A DNA stretch of 64,000 nt from Albimonas marina (GTDB lineage: Bacteria; Pseudomonadota; Alphaproteobacteria; Rhodobacterales; Rhodobacteraceae): contig NZ_JARHUC010000003.1 in NCBI RefSeq assembly GCF_029223255.1, positions 124,001 to 188,000 on the forward strand, written 5' to 3'. The notes below the pieces were generated by a model. The model was given only the letters and a program-made list of their open reading frames with translations, was not told where the DNA came from and did no database searches. This document shows, one piece after another, positions 36,681-47,093 of this stretch; the stretch's first letter is position 1; every line of letters starts with the position of its first letter. Both the position numbers and the translations under genes were made by a program.

Positions 36681-36962
36681 ATGAGCGCCGAACATGGATC
36701 GCACGGCCCCGTGGTGGGCCACTCGGGCCGGCTGAGCCTGCCCTCGAAGGTGCGCTGGCTGATCTCGGCCCATCTCGTCGTCTTCGCGCTGTCGCTCGAG
36801 GACGAGGAGATCGTCGAGCTGATGGCGGAGACCTGGAACCTGGGCGCCCGGGCGCAGCTGACGGCGGAGGTGATCCTGTCGCTGATCCTGCTGGTCGTCT
36901 GGGGGCTGCTGACCCTGTCGTGGGTGCGCATGGCCTGCGACCCCGCGCGGACCGGGCGCTGA
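36681..36962 (+). CDS. Small hypothetical membrane protein in the suf cluster
   Basis: A 93-residue protein starting at the ATG 8 nt after AGGAGG (36667-36672). It has two hydrophobic segments ([14 protein letters not shown] and [20 protein letters not shown]) separated by an acidic loop. No family recognised. It lies between sufB and ybjQ on the same strand and with a good ribosome site, so it is probably cotranscribed with the Fe-S genes. Confidence 0.6.
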   Translation: MSAEHGSHGPVVGHSGRLSLPSKVRWLISAHLVVFALSLEDEEIVELMAETWNLGARAQLTAEVILSLILLVVWGLLTLSWVRMACDPARTGR

Positions 36963-37008
36963 GATGGCCGGTCCCTGGGGCCGACGCGACGAGATCGAGG
37001 ACGGACGC

Positions 37009-37329
37009 ATGATCATCACCACCACGAATTCCATCGAGGGCCATCGCATCACCGCCTACCGCGGCGTGGTGGTCGGCGAGGCGATCATGGGCGCGAACTT
37101 CGTGCGCGACTTCTTCGCCGGCATCACCGACATCGTCGGCGGCCGCTCGGGCGCCTACGAGAGCAAGCTCCAGGATGCCCGCGAGGTCGCCTTCCAGGAG
37201 CTCGAGGCCCGCGCCCAGCGGCTGGGGGCCAACGCCGTGGTGGGCGTGGACATCGACTACGAGGTGGTCGGCAAGGACGGCTCGATGCTGATGGTCTCGG
37301 TCTCCGGGACCGCGGTCGTCGTCGACTGA
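37009..37329 (+). CDS. YbjQ/UPF0145 (DUF74) family protein
   Basis: A 106-residue protein from the ATG at 37009 with GAGG upstream, which matches the usual family length of about 105. Signatures: [52 protein letters not shown] and [16 protein letters not shown]. The family is often called putative heavy-metal-binding and forms pentameric rings; its function is unproven. Its place inside the suf operon suggests a role linked to metal or cluster homeostasis, which is inference. Confidence 0.88.
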   Translation: MIITTTNSIEGHRITAYRGVVVGEAIMGANFVRDFFAGITDIVGGRSGAYESKLQDAREVAFQELEARAQRLGANAVVGVDIDYEVVGKDGSMLMVSVSGTAVVVD

Positions 37330-37436
37330 CGAACCGGCGGCCCTCGCGCCGCCAGATGAATTCCGGGGGGCCTCCCCCCAAACCCTACGCGCCGCCGGGG
37401 CCCGGCCCCGGGCGGCCAGAACGCAAGGAACGCGCG

Positions 37437-38189
<753 letters not shown>

Positions 38190-38191
38190 CC

Positions 38192-39478
38192 ATGGCCCTT
38201 CCCGCCCGCAAGTCCGAGGCGGCCGAGGCCCTTCTCGCCGCCCATCCCGCGCCGCAGGGCGAGGGCGCCTGGGCGCGCGAGGCCCGCGCCGCCGCCGCCG
38301 CGCGCCTGCGCGGCATGGGCGCGCCCGTCGGCCGCGACGAATACTGGAAGTGGACCGACCCCTCGGCGCTGACCGCGCCCGAGGCGCCGGCCGCGCCGCT
38401 GCATGCCGCGGGCGAGGCGATCTTCGCCGACCGCGGCGCGCTGGTCGTCACCTTCGTCGACGGCGTGCTGCGCCCCGACCTCTCCGACGACCTCGCGCTG
38501 GAGGGCGCCGAGATCTGCACCCTCGCCGAGGCGCTCTCGGCCGACATCCACTGGGCGAAGGAGGTCTTCGGCGTGCTGGAGGCCCGCGGCCAGGATCCGG
38601 TCGCCCGTCCCCTCGCCGCCTTCAACACCGCCGTCGCGGGGCAGGGGATCGCGATCCGCGCCACCGGCAAGGTGACCCGCCCCGTCCTGATCAAGGGCGT
38701 GCGGGAGCAGGAGGCCTCCGACGCGCTGCTGCACCACGTGGTGAAGCTGGAGGAGGGCGCGGAGCTGACCGTGCTCGAGGCCGGCGGGCCCGGCGCGCGG
38801 GTGAACTCGGTCCTCGAGGTCGAGATCGCCGACCGCGCCGCCTTCCACCAGGTCCGCGCCCATGGGCCGGAGGCCGAGCGCCGCGGCGCCTGGCACCTGT
38901 TCGCGCGGCTGGGGACCGAGTCCGTGTGCAAGACCTTCTCGGTCGCCGCCGGCGGTCGCCTGACCCGCATCGAGCAGGTGGCGGAGTTGACCGGCGACGA
39001 CGCCGCCGTGCACCTGGCCGGCGCCTGCCTCGGCGACGGGAAGGATTTCCACCACGACGACACGGTCTTCGTCACCCACGATGCGCTCAACTGCGAGAGC
39101 CGGCAGGTGTTCAAGAAGGTCCTGCGCGACCAGGCCAAGGGCATCTTCCAGGGCAAGATCCTGGTGAAGGCGGGCGCGCAGAAGACCGACGGCTACCAGA
39201 TCTCCCAGGGGCTGCTGCTCGACGAGCACGCGGACTTCCTGGCGAAGCCCGAGCTTGAGATCTACGCCGACGACGTCGTGTGCTCCCACGGCTCGACCTG
39301 CGGGGCGGTGGACGAGGACGCGCTCTACTACCTGCGCGCCCGCGGCATCGCGAAGCGCGAGGCGGAGAACCTGCTGGTGATGTCCTTCCTCGGCGAGGCG
39401 GTCGAGGAGATCGAGTCCGAGGACCTGGCCGAGGAGATGCGCGAGCGCATCGCCCAGTGGGTGACGGCGGGCGCGTGA
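38192..39478 (+). CDS. sufD: SufD, SUF complex subunit
   Basis: A 428-residue SufB paralogue that pairs with SufB and contributes a conserved His to the cluster and iron site. The conserved N-terminal YWKWTD motif is present (GRDEYWKWTDPSAL). Core: FNTAVAGQGIAIRA and HHVVKLEEGAELTVLEA. C-terminus: KTDGYQISQGLLLDEHADFLAKPELEIYADDVVCSHGSTCGAVDEDALYYL, where CSHGST is the SufD hallmark. It starts 2 nt after sufC and its stop overlaps the next GTG. Confidence 0.95.
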   Translation: MALPARKSEAAEALLAAHPAPQGEGAWAREARAAAAARLRGMGAPVGRDEYWKWTDPSALTAPEAPAAPLHAAGEAIFADRGALVVTFVDGVLRPDLSDDLALEGAEICTLAEALSADIHWAKEVFGVLEARGQDPVARPLAAFNTAVAGQGIAIRATGKVTRPVLIKGVREQEASDALLHHVVKLEEGAELTVLEAGGPGARVNSVLEVEIADRAAFHQVRAHGPEAERRGAWHLFARLGTESVCKTFSVAAGGRLTRIEQVAELTGDDAAVHLAGACLGDGKDFHHDDTVFVTHDALNCESRQVFKKVLRDQAKGIFQGKILVKAGAQKTDGYQISQGLLLDEHADFLAKPELEIYADDVVCSHGSTCGAVDEDALYYLRARGIAKREAENLLVMSFLGEAVEEIESEDLAEEMRERIAQWVTAGA

Positions 39479-40131
39479 GCGAGAGCCTCGCCCCCGCCCC
39501 GACCCCGGCCGACCGGCCCGCTCCGCGCGGGCTGGTCGGGCGGATCGCGGCCGCCTGGTCGGGCCGCCATCGGGAGGTGATCCGCGCCGACCTCGCCGCC
39601 GGCGTGACCGAGGCGCGGCTGCTCGCCTACGTGATGGGCGTGGGGCTGCTGTCGCTGCTGACCACGCTGCCCGCGAAGCTGGCCGAGCGGGCGCAGCTCG
39701 CCGCCGCGCCGGGCGGGGGCGAGGCGCTGTCGGTCGGCGAGGTGGTGACCATGCACGTGGTCGCCGACCTGTTCTTCCTGCCCCTGTTCCTCTACGGCGT
39801 CGCGGCCCTGATCCGCATCGTCCTGCGCCTGTTCGGAGGCGAGGGCGGCTGGCAGGCGACGCGGCTCGCGGTGTTCTGGGCCCCGATCGCCGCGGCCCCC
39901 GCGGCGCTGGTGGCGGCGGCGGCGACCAGCCTGCTGACCGTCGCGGGCGCGGCCCCGATGCTGACCGACGCGCCGGGCGCGCTGGCCGGGCTGATCGGCC
40001 TGTGGTTCTGGTGCGCGGGCCTCGCCGAGGCGCATGGCTTCCGCCGCGCCTGGCCGGCCTTCGCGGCCATCGTGCTGATCTGGATCGCGGGCGTGCTTGT
40101 CTACACCTACGGCTCCGGCGCGGCGGCATGA
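39475..40131 (+). CDS. YIP1-family membrane protein (first of three)
   Basis: A 218-residue integral membrane protein. GTG start at 39475 overlapping the sufD stop (GTGA). Five hydrophobic segments, including LLAYVMGVGLLSLLTTL, VVADLFFLPLFLYGVAALI, and a last one near the C-terminus (FAAIVLIWIAGVLVYTYG). An AEAHGF motif near residue 180 is shared with the third paralogue. YIP1/Yip1-domain proteins of bacteria have no settled function. Translation is coupled to sufD. Confidence 0.75.
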   Translation: MSESLAPAPTPADRPAPRGLVGRIAAAWSGRHREVIRADLAAGVTEARLLAYVMGVGLLSLLTTLPAKLAERAQLAAAPGGGEALSVGEVVTMHVVADLFFLPLFLYGVAALIRIVLRLFGGEGGWQATRLAVFWAPIAAAPAALVAAAATSLLTVAGAAPMLTDAPGALAGLIGLWFWCAGLAEAHGFRRAWPAFAAIVLIWIAGVLVYTYGSGAAA

Positions 40132-40253
40132 GCGGCCCGGGCGTTCATCCGGCCCCGGCCGCGCGGGTCGCTTCGCCCGCAGGTCTTTCCGGTCCCTGCG
40201 TAAGGCGTCCGGAGCGGCCCTGCGTCCCGTTCATGTGGGGTGCAGATTTCTCG

Positions 40254-40281
40254 TTCACTTCGGCTTCATGTCGTGCTAGAC
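40254..40281 (+). promoter_or_regulatory. Weak internal promoter candidate in the suf cluster
   Basis: TTCACT (40254-40259) and CTAGAC (40276-40281), 16 bp apart, lie in an AT-richer stretch 50 nt before the second YIP1 gene. This would let the YIP1-sufS part be transcribed separately. Confidence 0.3.
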
Positions 40282-40332
40282 AACTCCAGAGTGAGGCGGC
40301 CTCGCCGCAAGTTCGCGTTTGGAGTTTCCGGC

Positions 40333-40986
40333 ATGGCGTATATTCAGTCCCTCCCTCCGCAGCTCGATGCGGAACCGGAGGAGGACCTCGGTCCCGCGAC
40401 CATGAGCGGGCGGGTGCTGGAAGCCTGGGCGGACATGCAGGCCTCGACGCGCCGGCTGGTGTCGGAGAACCCGTCCGAGGGGCGGCTGCTGTTCTACCTC
40501 ATCCTGTCGGACCTGGTGTTCTTCCTGTCCTGGACCATCAAGGGCGTGCTGGCGCCGACCTCGGCGGCCGCGGCGGTGATGCCCTTGCAGATGGGCGGCA
40601 TCCTGCTGGTGGGCTTCCTGATGCGCACCGCGGCGATGTACGTGCTGGCGGCCGCGGCCTTCGCGGCCTGCCGGGTCGCGGGCGGGCGCGGCTCGTGGCG
40701 CGACACCCGCGCGGCGGTGTTCTGGGGGGCGCTGGTCTCGTCGCCCTTCGGGTTCCTCGCGGCGGTGATCGCGGTGGGCATGGTGCGGGCCGAGACGCTC
40801 TGGCCGGCGCTGGGCGATCCCATGTTCGCGCTGCCGCCCTACTACATCGGCCTGGTGCCGTTCCTGTGGTTCATCGCGGCGGGGCTGGCGGCGGTGCACG
40901 GCATGGCGCGCGTGGGCTGGATCTTCCTGATCCTGAGCACGGGCACGGTGGCGCTCAGCGTTCTCGGCGTCTATCTGTCCGCCTGA
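40333..40986 (+). CDS. YIP1-family membrane protein (second of three)
   Basis: A 217-residue membrane protein from the ATG at 40333, 8 nt after GGAG. The N-terminal 60 residues are acidic and soluble (QSLPPQLDAEPEEDLGP). They are followed by about five transmembrane helices (YLILSDLVFFLSWTIKGVL, GGILLVGFLMRTAAMYVLAA, AVFWGALVSSPFGFLAAVIAVG, YYIGLVPFLWFIAAGLAAVHG, IFLILSTGTVALSVLGVYL). A VHGMAR motif sits where the other two have EAHGFRR. Same fold as its neighbours, so a tandem duplication with divergence is likely. Confidence 0.75.
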   Translation: MAYIQSLPPQLDAEPEEDLGPATMSGRVLEAWADMQASTRRLVSENPSEGRLLFYLILSDLVFFLSWTIKGVLAPTSAAAAVMPLQMGGILLVGFLMRTAAMYVLAAAAFAACRVAGGRGSWRDTRAAVFWGALVSSPFGFLAAVIAVGMVRAETLWPALGDPMFALPPYYIGLVPFLWFIAAGLAAVHGMARVGWIFLILSTGTVALSVLGVYLSA

Positions 40987-41053
40987 CGACGGCCCCGCGG
41001 GGCGCGCCGCGGGTGCGGCGCGCGCGCGACGCGGCCGCAGGGAGCGGGCGCGC

Positions 41054-41656
41054 ATGATCCTGGAATTCCTCAAGACCGTCGCCGAGGCCTATCGGTCGCC
41101 GCGCCGCTCGGCGCGACGGATGCTCGACCGGGCGCCCAGCATGGCCGACTGCGCCCTGATGGTGGTGCTCGCCACCCTGGTGCAGGCCATGTTCGGCGCG
41201 GTGGTCGACATGGCGCTGGGCGACGGCGGGACCTCGATGTCCGCGCTCGGCGCCCGGATGACCGAGGTGGCGCTGAACTTCTTCATGTTCGCCGTGCTGA
41301 CCGCGGGCGCCTTCGCGCTGGGCCGGCGCTTCGGCGGCAGGGCCCAGCCGGCCGACATGGCCCGCGTGGTCGCCTGGCACCTGCTGGTGACCGCCTTCCT
41401 CGCGCCCCTGAACCTGCTGGGCATCCACGCCATCACCGAGGCCTCGCCCGAGGGCGGCGCCTCGGCGCTGGCGCTGCTGGCGCCGATCTCGGTCGGTCTC
41501 TCGATCTGGCTCTTCGCCGCCTTCGTGGCCGAGGCGCACGGCTTCCGGCGCATCGGGGCGGTGGTGGCCGCCACCGTCGCGGGGTTCATCGCGCTGGGCT
41601 TCGCGATGATGATCCTCGTCACCCTGTTCTCCCTCGCGCCGCCGACGCCGGCCTGA
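41054..41656 (+). CDS. YIP1-family membrane protein (third of three)
   Basis: A 200-residue membrane protein with a short cytoplasmic N-terminus containing YRSPRRSARRMLDRAP, the typical YIP1 entry helix. Helices follow: DCALMVVLATLVQAMFGAVV, LNFFMFAVLTAGAFALG, VAWHLLVTAFLAPLNLLGI, IWLFAAFVAEAHGFRRIG and FIALGFAMMILVTLFSL. The EAHGFRR motif matches the first paralogue. It lies 34 nt before sufS. Role in Fe-S assembly is only suggested by position. Confidence 0.78.
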   Translation: MILEFLKTVAEAYRSPRRSARRMLDRAPSMADCALMVVLATLVQAMFGAVVDMALGDGGTSMSALGARMTEVALNFFMFAVLTAGAFALGRRFGGRAQPADMARVVAWHLLVTAFLAPLNLLGIHAITEASPEGGASALALLAPISVGLSIWLFAAFVAEAHGFRRIGAVVAATVAGFIALGFAMMILVTLFSLAPPTPA

Positions 41657-41690
41657 CCGGCGCGCCCCGGCCTGCGAAAGGTCCGCCCCG

Positions 41691-42923
<1,233 letters not shown>

Positions 42924-42959
42924 CGGTGTGACGACGAACGGTTGGAAGGAGACGAGCTC

Positions 42960-43166
42960 ATGGTCTGCGTGCCTGCACCCATCCTGTCGAACGGCGCCGC
43001 GCGATCCGGATCCGCGCGCGCCGGGGACGCCTTCGGCTTTTCCGGCGCCGACGGCGCGGAGTCGGCGATGCGCAACTGGTGCGCCCTGATGGCGCTGCCC
43101 TGGGCCGCCGCCTGGGCCGTGCAGGCCGAACTGATCGAAGAGACCCTGCGCCGCCTGGGCGCCTGA
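42960..43166 (+). CDS. Small hypothetical protein after sufS
   Basis: 68 residues from the ATG at 42960, preceded by a strong GGAAGGAGA and followed 25 nt later by a strong terminator. It lies 36 nt after sufS, so it is probably the last gene of the suf transcript. The sequence has an Ala/Gly/Ser-rich first half and an amphipathic helical second half (MRNWCALMALPWAAAWAVQAELIEETL). No family recognised. Possibly a small accessory or membrane-associated peptide. Confidence 0.55.
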   Translation: MVCVPAPILSNGAARSGSARAGDAFGFSGADGAESAMRNWCALMALPWAAAWAVQAELIEETLRRLGA

Positions 43167-43191
43167 GCCTCTCGACACCCGATCCGGATCC

Positions 43192-43223
43192 CGAACGCCC
43201 GGCCCCGCACGGCCGGGCGTTCG
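43192..43223 (+). terminator. Terminator of the suf cluster
   Basis: CGAACGCCCGGCC (43192-43204) pairs over 13 bp with GGCCGGGCGTTCG (43211-43223) around CCGCAC. It is the first strong hairpin after sufS and the small ORF. Confidence 0.75.
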
Positions 43224-43275
43224 CGCGTCCGGGGCAGGGGCGTCCGGGCAGGGGCATACGCGGCAGGGGCGCGCA

Positions 43276-43307
43276 CGAAAAAGGCGCGGCCCGTGGGGGC
43301 CGCGCCT
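43276..43307 (-). terminator. marR terminator
   Basis: AGGCGCGGCCC (43282-43292) pairs with GGGCCGCGCCT (43297-43307). On the minus strand the stem is followed by TTTTTCG. It lies 30 nt after the marR stop. Confidence 0.85.
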
Positions 43308-43337
43308 GAAACCGGAAACCGTCGGGAGGCCGGGGCC

Positions 43338-43895
43338 TCAGCCGTTGCGGCGGCCGTCGGCCAGGTATTCGTGCATGTGCTGGAGCACGCGGCGGAACGC
43401 TTCGACGTCCTCCTGCGGCAGGCCGTCCATGGCGTCGGCCACGACCTTGCGGGTCAGCGGCATGATCGTGTCGATCGCGTCGGCGGCCGTGTCGGTCGGA
43501 ACGATCCGCTTGGCGCGCTTGTCGGCCGGATGCGGCTGACGCTCGACCAGGCCGCGGTTCTCCAGCCGGTCGACGTAGCCGCACAGCGTCATCGGCTCGA
43601 CGCCCATGCGCTCGGCGATCTCCGTCTGCCGGGCGCCGGCGGCGGCGACCGCATGGACCAGCGCGCGGGCCTCGCCCGTGGTCAGCTCCAGACCCGCGTC
43701 GTTCACCGCCTGCCCGAAGCTCAGGCGCATCAGCCGCGCCACGTCCTGCAGCAGGAAGCCCAGCGAGCGGGTGTTGGGGATGACCTCGACGTTCGGGGCG
43801 GAGGATCCGGAGGCCGCCGGCGTGATGCCGTTGGCGGTCCCGGCGGGCGCGTCGTGCAGGGTATCCTGCGCGATGGCGCGGGTCGGAAGGGTCAT
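43338..43895 (-). CDS. MarR-family winged-helix regulator
   Basis: 185 residues from the ATG at 43895, which has AGGAG upstream; an ATG at 43916 has none. The N-terminal 45 residues are low-complexity. The MarR core follows: dimerisation helix NTRSLGFLLQDVARLMRLSF, then wHTH EARALVHAVAAAGARQTEIAERMGVEPMTLCGYVDRLENRGLVERQPHPADKRAKRIVPT with the usual DKRAK wing. It probably represses its own promoter through the inverted repeat at 43924-43945. It is divergent from the livJ-type gene and could also affect that operon. Ligand unknown. Confidence 0.9.
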   Translation of the reverse strand: MTLPTRAIAQDTLHDAPAGTANGITPAASGSSAPNVEVIPNTRSLGFLLQDVARLMRLSFGQAVNDAGLELTTGEARALVHAVAAAGARQTEIAERMGVEPMTLCGYVDRLENRGLVERQPHPADKRAKRIVPTDTAADAIDTIMPLTRKVVADAMDGLPQEDVEAFRRVLQHMHEYLADGRRNG

Positions 43896-43923
43896 GGCGG
43901 CTCCTGATCCTGTCATGTCGGCT

Positions 43924-43945
43924 TACGATTTTAGTGTGAATCGTA
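43924..43945 (-). promoter_or_regulatory. MarR operator (inverted repeat) over the marR promoter
   Basis: TACGATT (43924-43930), 8 nt, AATCGTA (43939-43945) is a perfect 7-bp inverted repeat, the size usual for MarR operators. It overlaps a minus-strand promoter of TTGCAC (43955-43950), 16 bp, TAAAAT (43933-43928). It is 29 nt from the marR start. Confidence 0.75.
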
Positions 43946-44317
43946 TTGGGTGCAAGGGAAGCCGCCACGGTTTCGCCCAGATTCACGCCCCGGCGCGCGA
44001 AGCTGAATGCGTCCGCTCTCGCGGCGAAGGTGGTTTCCGCTGCGGCGTCAGGGGCTTCGCGCGCCGTGTTTCGGGCGAAGACAGGCGCATTTCGCCCCGC
44101 GTCCGCCTGACGCGGCGTCGCCCCGATCCGCGGCGCCCGCGCCGCCGTCCGCCGGGCGGGGCCTTGCGATTGACAGGGCGGGCGCGAGCCGACACGGATA
44201 AGCTTCACCGTCCGCGCATCCCGGCGCAGGGCGCGACGCGCCGGATTTCGCCGGCTGCGCGCGCGCCCCGGGTCAGCCGGCGCCGCGGGCGGGACAGGAT
44301 GACAGGGAGATGCAACG
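43946..44317. other. Intergenic region between marR and the liv operon
   Basis: 372 nt with no supportable gene. A TTGACA at 44170-44175 reads toward the transporter operon; the nearest -10-like GGATAA is about 20 bp away, so the promoter is uncertain. GGGAG lies about 10 nt before the substrate-binding protein ATG. Confidence 0.4.
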
Positions 44318-45517
44318 ATGAAACCCGCACACCTCGCCGCCGCGCTGGCGATGGGCGCCTCGGCCCTGGCGATGGCCGCCCCCGCCCAGGCCGAGGACGT
44401 CAAGATCGGCGTCCTGCTGGGCTACACCGGCCCGATCGAGTCCCTCACCCCCGGCATGGCCGACAGCGCCGAGCTGGCGATGAAGGAGGTCAACGACGCG
44501 GGCGGCGTCCTGGGCGGCGACATGCTGGTCCCGGTGCGCGCGGATTCGACCTGCATCGACGCCGCCGCCGCCTCGGCCGCGGCCGAGCGCCTGGTCACCG
44601 CCGAGGGCGTGAAGGCGATCATGGGCGCCGACTGCTCGGGCGTCACCATCGCCACGCTGAACAACGTGGCGATGCCCAACGGCATCGTGATGATCTCGCC
44701 GTCCGCCACCTCGCCGGCGCTGTCGTCGATCGAGGACGGCGGCTTCTTCTTCCGCACCGCCCCCTCCGACGCCCGCCAGGGCGCGGTGCTGGCCGAGGTG
44801 CTGACCGACAAGGGCGTGACCGAGATCGCGGTCACCTACACCAACAACGACTACGGCAAGGGCCTGGCCGACAGCTTCCAGGCCGCGTTCGAGGAGAAGG
44901 GCGGCAAGGTCCTGCTCTCGGCCGCGCATGAGGACGGCAAGGCCGACTACTCGGCCGAGGTCGGCGCGCTGTCGGCGACCGGGGCCGAGTACCTGGCCGT
45001 CTTCGGCTACGCCGACCAGGGCGGCGTGGGCATCATCCGCGCCTCCGTCGACTCGGGCGCCTTCGAGAAGTTCGTGCTGGGCGACGGCATGTTCGCCGAG
45101 AGCCTGATCGAGGCCATCGGCGACGACCTGAACGGCACCATCGGCTCGGTCCCGTGGTCCGAGGGCGAGGGCGCCGACGCGTTCGTCTCCGCCGCCGAGG
45201 CCGCGGGCGTGGATCCCGACGGCTCGTTCCGCCGCGAATCCTACGACGCCGCCGCGCTGATCGCGCTGGCCATGCAGGCCGCCGGCTCGACCGACCCGAA
45301 GGTCTTCAAGGACAAGGTGATGGACGTCGCCAACGCCCCCGGCGAGAAGATCCTGCCCGGCGAACTGGCCAAGGCCCTGCAGATCCTCAAGGACGGCGGC
45401 GACGTCGACTACGTCGGCGCCACCAACGTCGAGCTGATCGGCCCGGGCGAGGCCGCCGGCACCTACCGCGAGTACGAGGTGAAGGACGGCGCCTACGAGA
45501 CCGTCGGCTTCCGCTGA
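44318..45517 (+). CDS. Branched-chain amino acid-type ABC substrate-binding protein (LivJ-like)
   Basis: A 399-residue periplasmic binding protein, type I fold. Signal peptide HLAAALAMGASALAMAAPAQA, then EDVKIGVLLGYTGPIESLTPGMADSAELAMKEVNDAGGVLGG, the standard LivJ opening. One likely disulfide (Cys in DSTCIDAA and GADCSGVT). The ligand pocket Ser/Thr run is SPSATSPALS. It feeds the permease and ATPases encoded downstream. The exact ligand (branched-chain amino acids, urea, short amides or aromatics are all handled by this family) is not fixed by sequence. Confidence 0.9.
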   Translation: MKPAHLAAALAMGASALAMAAPAQAEDVKIGVLLGYTGPIESLTPGMADSAELAMKEVNDAGGVLGGDMLVPVRADSTCIDAAAASAAAERLVTAEGVKAIMGADCSGVTIATLNNVAMPNGIVMISPSATSPALSSIEDGGFFFRTAPSDARQGAVLAEVLTDKGVTEIAVTYTNNDYGKGLADSFQAAFEEKGGKVLLSAAHEDGKADYSAEVGALSATGAEYLAVFGYADQGGVGIIRASVDSGAFEKFVLGDGMFAESLIEAIGDDLNGTIGSVPWSEGEGADAFVSAAEAAGVDPDGSFRRESYDAAALIALAMQAAGSTDPKVFKDKVMDVANAPGEKILPGELAKALQILKDGGDVDYVGATNVELIGPGEAAGTYREYEVKDGAYETVGFR

Positions 45518-45540
45518 CGCTCGCGTTATGCTTAAAGCCC

Positions 45541-45564
45541 GGCCCGGCGCACCTGCGCCGGGCC
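45541..45564 (+). other. Intergenic hairpin after the binding-protein gene
   Basis: GGCCCGGCGCA (45541-45551) pairs with TGCGCCGGGCC (45554-45564), with no T tract. It is likely an mRNA-stabilising or partial attenuation hairpin, which would keep the binding protein in excess over the ATPases, as is usual in such operons. Confidence 0.55.
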
Positions 45565-45587
45565 GATGCATATGAGGGGAGCCGTTC

Positions 45588-46388
45588 GTGATCCGCGTCG
45601 AGAACCTGGTGAAGAGCTTCGGGGGCCTGCGGGCCGTCGACGGCGCGAGCCTCGAGATCGCCAAGGGCGCGATCACCGGACTGATCGGCCCCAACGGGGC
45701 GGGCAAGACGACGCTGTTCAACGTCATCGCCGGCGCCTACGCCCCCGACGAGGGGCGCGTGCTGCTGGACGGCGAGGACATCACCGGCCTCGCGCCCCAT
45801 CAGCTGTTCGACAAGGGCCTGCTGCGCACCTTCCAGATCGCGCACGAGTTCTCGACCCTCACGGTGCGCGAGAACCTGATGACCGTGCCGCCTGAGCAGG
45901 ACGGCGAGGCGTTGTGGAGCGCCTGGTTCCGCCCCTCCGCCGTGCGCGACCGCGAACGGGCGGTGCGCGAGAAGGCCGACGAGGTGATCGACTTCCTCCA
46001 GCTGGGCCACGTGGCCGACGAGCTGGCGGGCAACCTCTCGGGCGGGCAGAAGAAGCTGCTCGAGCTCGGCCGCACCATGATGACCGAGGCGCGGATCGTG
46101 TTCCTAGACGAGGTCGGCGCCGGCGTGAACCGCACGCTGCTCTACTCCATCGGCGACGCCATCCAGCGCCTGAACCGCGAGCGCGGCTACACCTTCTGCA
46201 TGATCGAGCACGACATGGACTTCATCGGCCGCCTCTGCGACCCGGTGATCGTGATGGCCGAGGGCCGCGTGCTGACCGAGGGGTCGGTCGACGAGGTGAA
46301 GGCGGACGAGCGGGTGATCGAGGCCTATCTCGGCCGCGGCCTGAAGAACCGCCCCGCCCGGACCCGCGCCGCGGAGACGTCGGCATGA
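45588..46388 (+). CDS. livG: Branched-chain amino acid-type ABC transporter ATPase (LivG-like)
   Basis: 266 residues from a GTG at 45588. Walker A GPNGAGKTT, Q-loop TFQIAHEFSTLTVRENL (LivG-type), signature LSGGQKKLLELGR, Walker B IVFLDEVGAGVN, switch region CMIEHDMDFIGRLCD. The variant Asp-Glu-Val after Walker B is common in this subgroup. It pairs with the LivF-like ATPase encoded next, whose ATG overlaps its stop. Confidence 0.92.
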   Translation: MIRVENLVKSFGGLRAVDGASLEIAKGAITGLIGPNGAGKTTLFNVIAGAYAPDEGRVLLDGEDITGLAPHQLFDKGLLRTFQIAHEFSTLTVRENLMTVPPEQDGEALWSAWFRPSAVRDRERAVREKADEVIDFLQLGHVADELAGNLSGGQKKLLELGRTMMTEARIVFLDEVGAGVNRTLLYSIGDAIQRLNRERGYTFCMIEHDMDFIGRLCDPVIVMAEGRVLTEGSVDEVKADERVIEAYLGRGLKNRPARTRAAETSA

Positions 46389-47089
46389 GCGTCCTGATCG
46401 GCGAGGCGATGACCGGCGGCTACGGCGCCGCCGACATCCTCCACGACTGCACCATCGCCGTGGACAAGGGCGAGATCGCGGTGATCGTGGGCCCCAACGG
46501 GGCGGGCAAGTCGACCGCGATGAAGGCGCTGTTCGGGATGCTGCCGCTGCGCCGGGGCCACGTGCGCCTGCGCGGGCAGGACATCACCGCGCTCTCCCCG
46601 CAGGACCGGGTGAAGGCCGGCATGGGCTTCGTCCCCCAGGTCCGCAACGTCTTCGCCACCATGACGGTGGAGGAGAACCTGGAGATGGGCGCCTTCCTGC
46701 GCGAGGACGATTTCCGCGAGACGATGGAGATGGTCTACGGCCTGTTCCCCATCCTGCGCGAGAAGCGCCGCCAGCCCGCCGGCCAGCTCTCTGGCGGGCA
46801 GCGCCAGCAGGTGGCGGTGGGGCGCGCGCTGATGACGAGGCCGGAGGTGCTGATGCTCGACGAGCCGACCGCCGGCGTCTCGCCCATCGTGATGGACGAG
46901 CTCTTCGACAAGATCATCGAGATCGCCGCCGCCGGCATCGCCATCCTGATGGTCGAGCAGAACGCCCGCCAGGCCCTGAACATCGCCGACCGCGGCTATG
47001 TGCTGGCCCAGGGCCGCAACCACTTCACCGACACCGGGGAGGCGCTGATGGCCAACCCCGAGGTGCGCCGATCCTTCCTCGGAGGCTGA
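46385..47089 (+). CDS. livF: Branched-chain amino acid-type ABC transporter ATPase (LivF-like)
   Basis: A 234-residue second ATPase of the importer. It starts at an ATG overlapping the livG stop (ATGA). Walker A GPNGAGKST, Q-loop VPQVRNVFATMTVEENLEMGAF (LivF-type), signature LSGGQRQQVAVGRALM, Walker B VLMLDEPTAGVSP, and MVEQNARQALNIADRGYVL, the LivF hallmark. It ends 4 nt before a secreted hypothetical. Confidence 0.93.
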   Translation: MSVLIGEAMTGGYGAADILHDCTIAVDKGEIAVIVGPNGAGKSTAMKALFGMLPLRRGHVRLRGQDITALSPQDRVKAGMGFVPQVRNVFATMTVEENLEMGAFLREDDFRETMEMVYGLFPILREKRRQPAGQLSGGQRQQVAVGRALMTRPEVLMLDEPTAGVSPIVMDELFDKIIEIAAAGIAILMVEQNARQALNIADRGYVLAQGRNHFTDTGEALMANPEVRRSFLGG

Positions 47090-47093
47090 GCCC

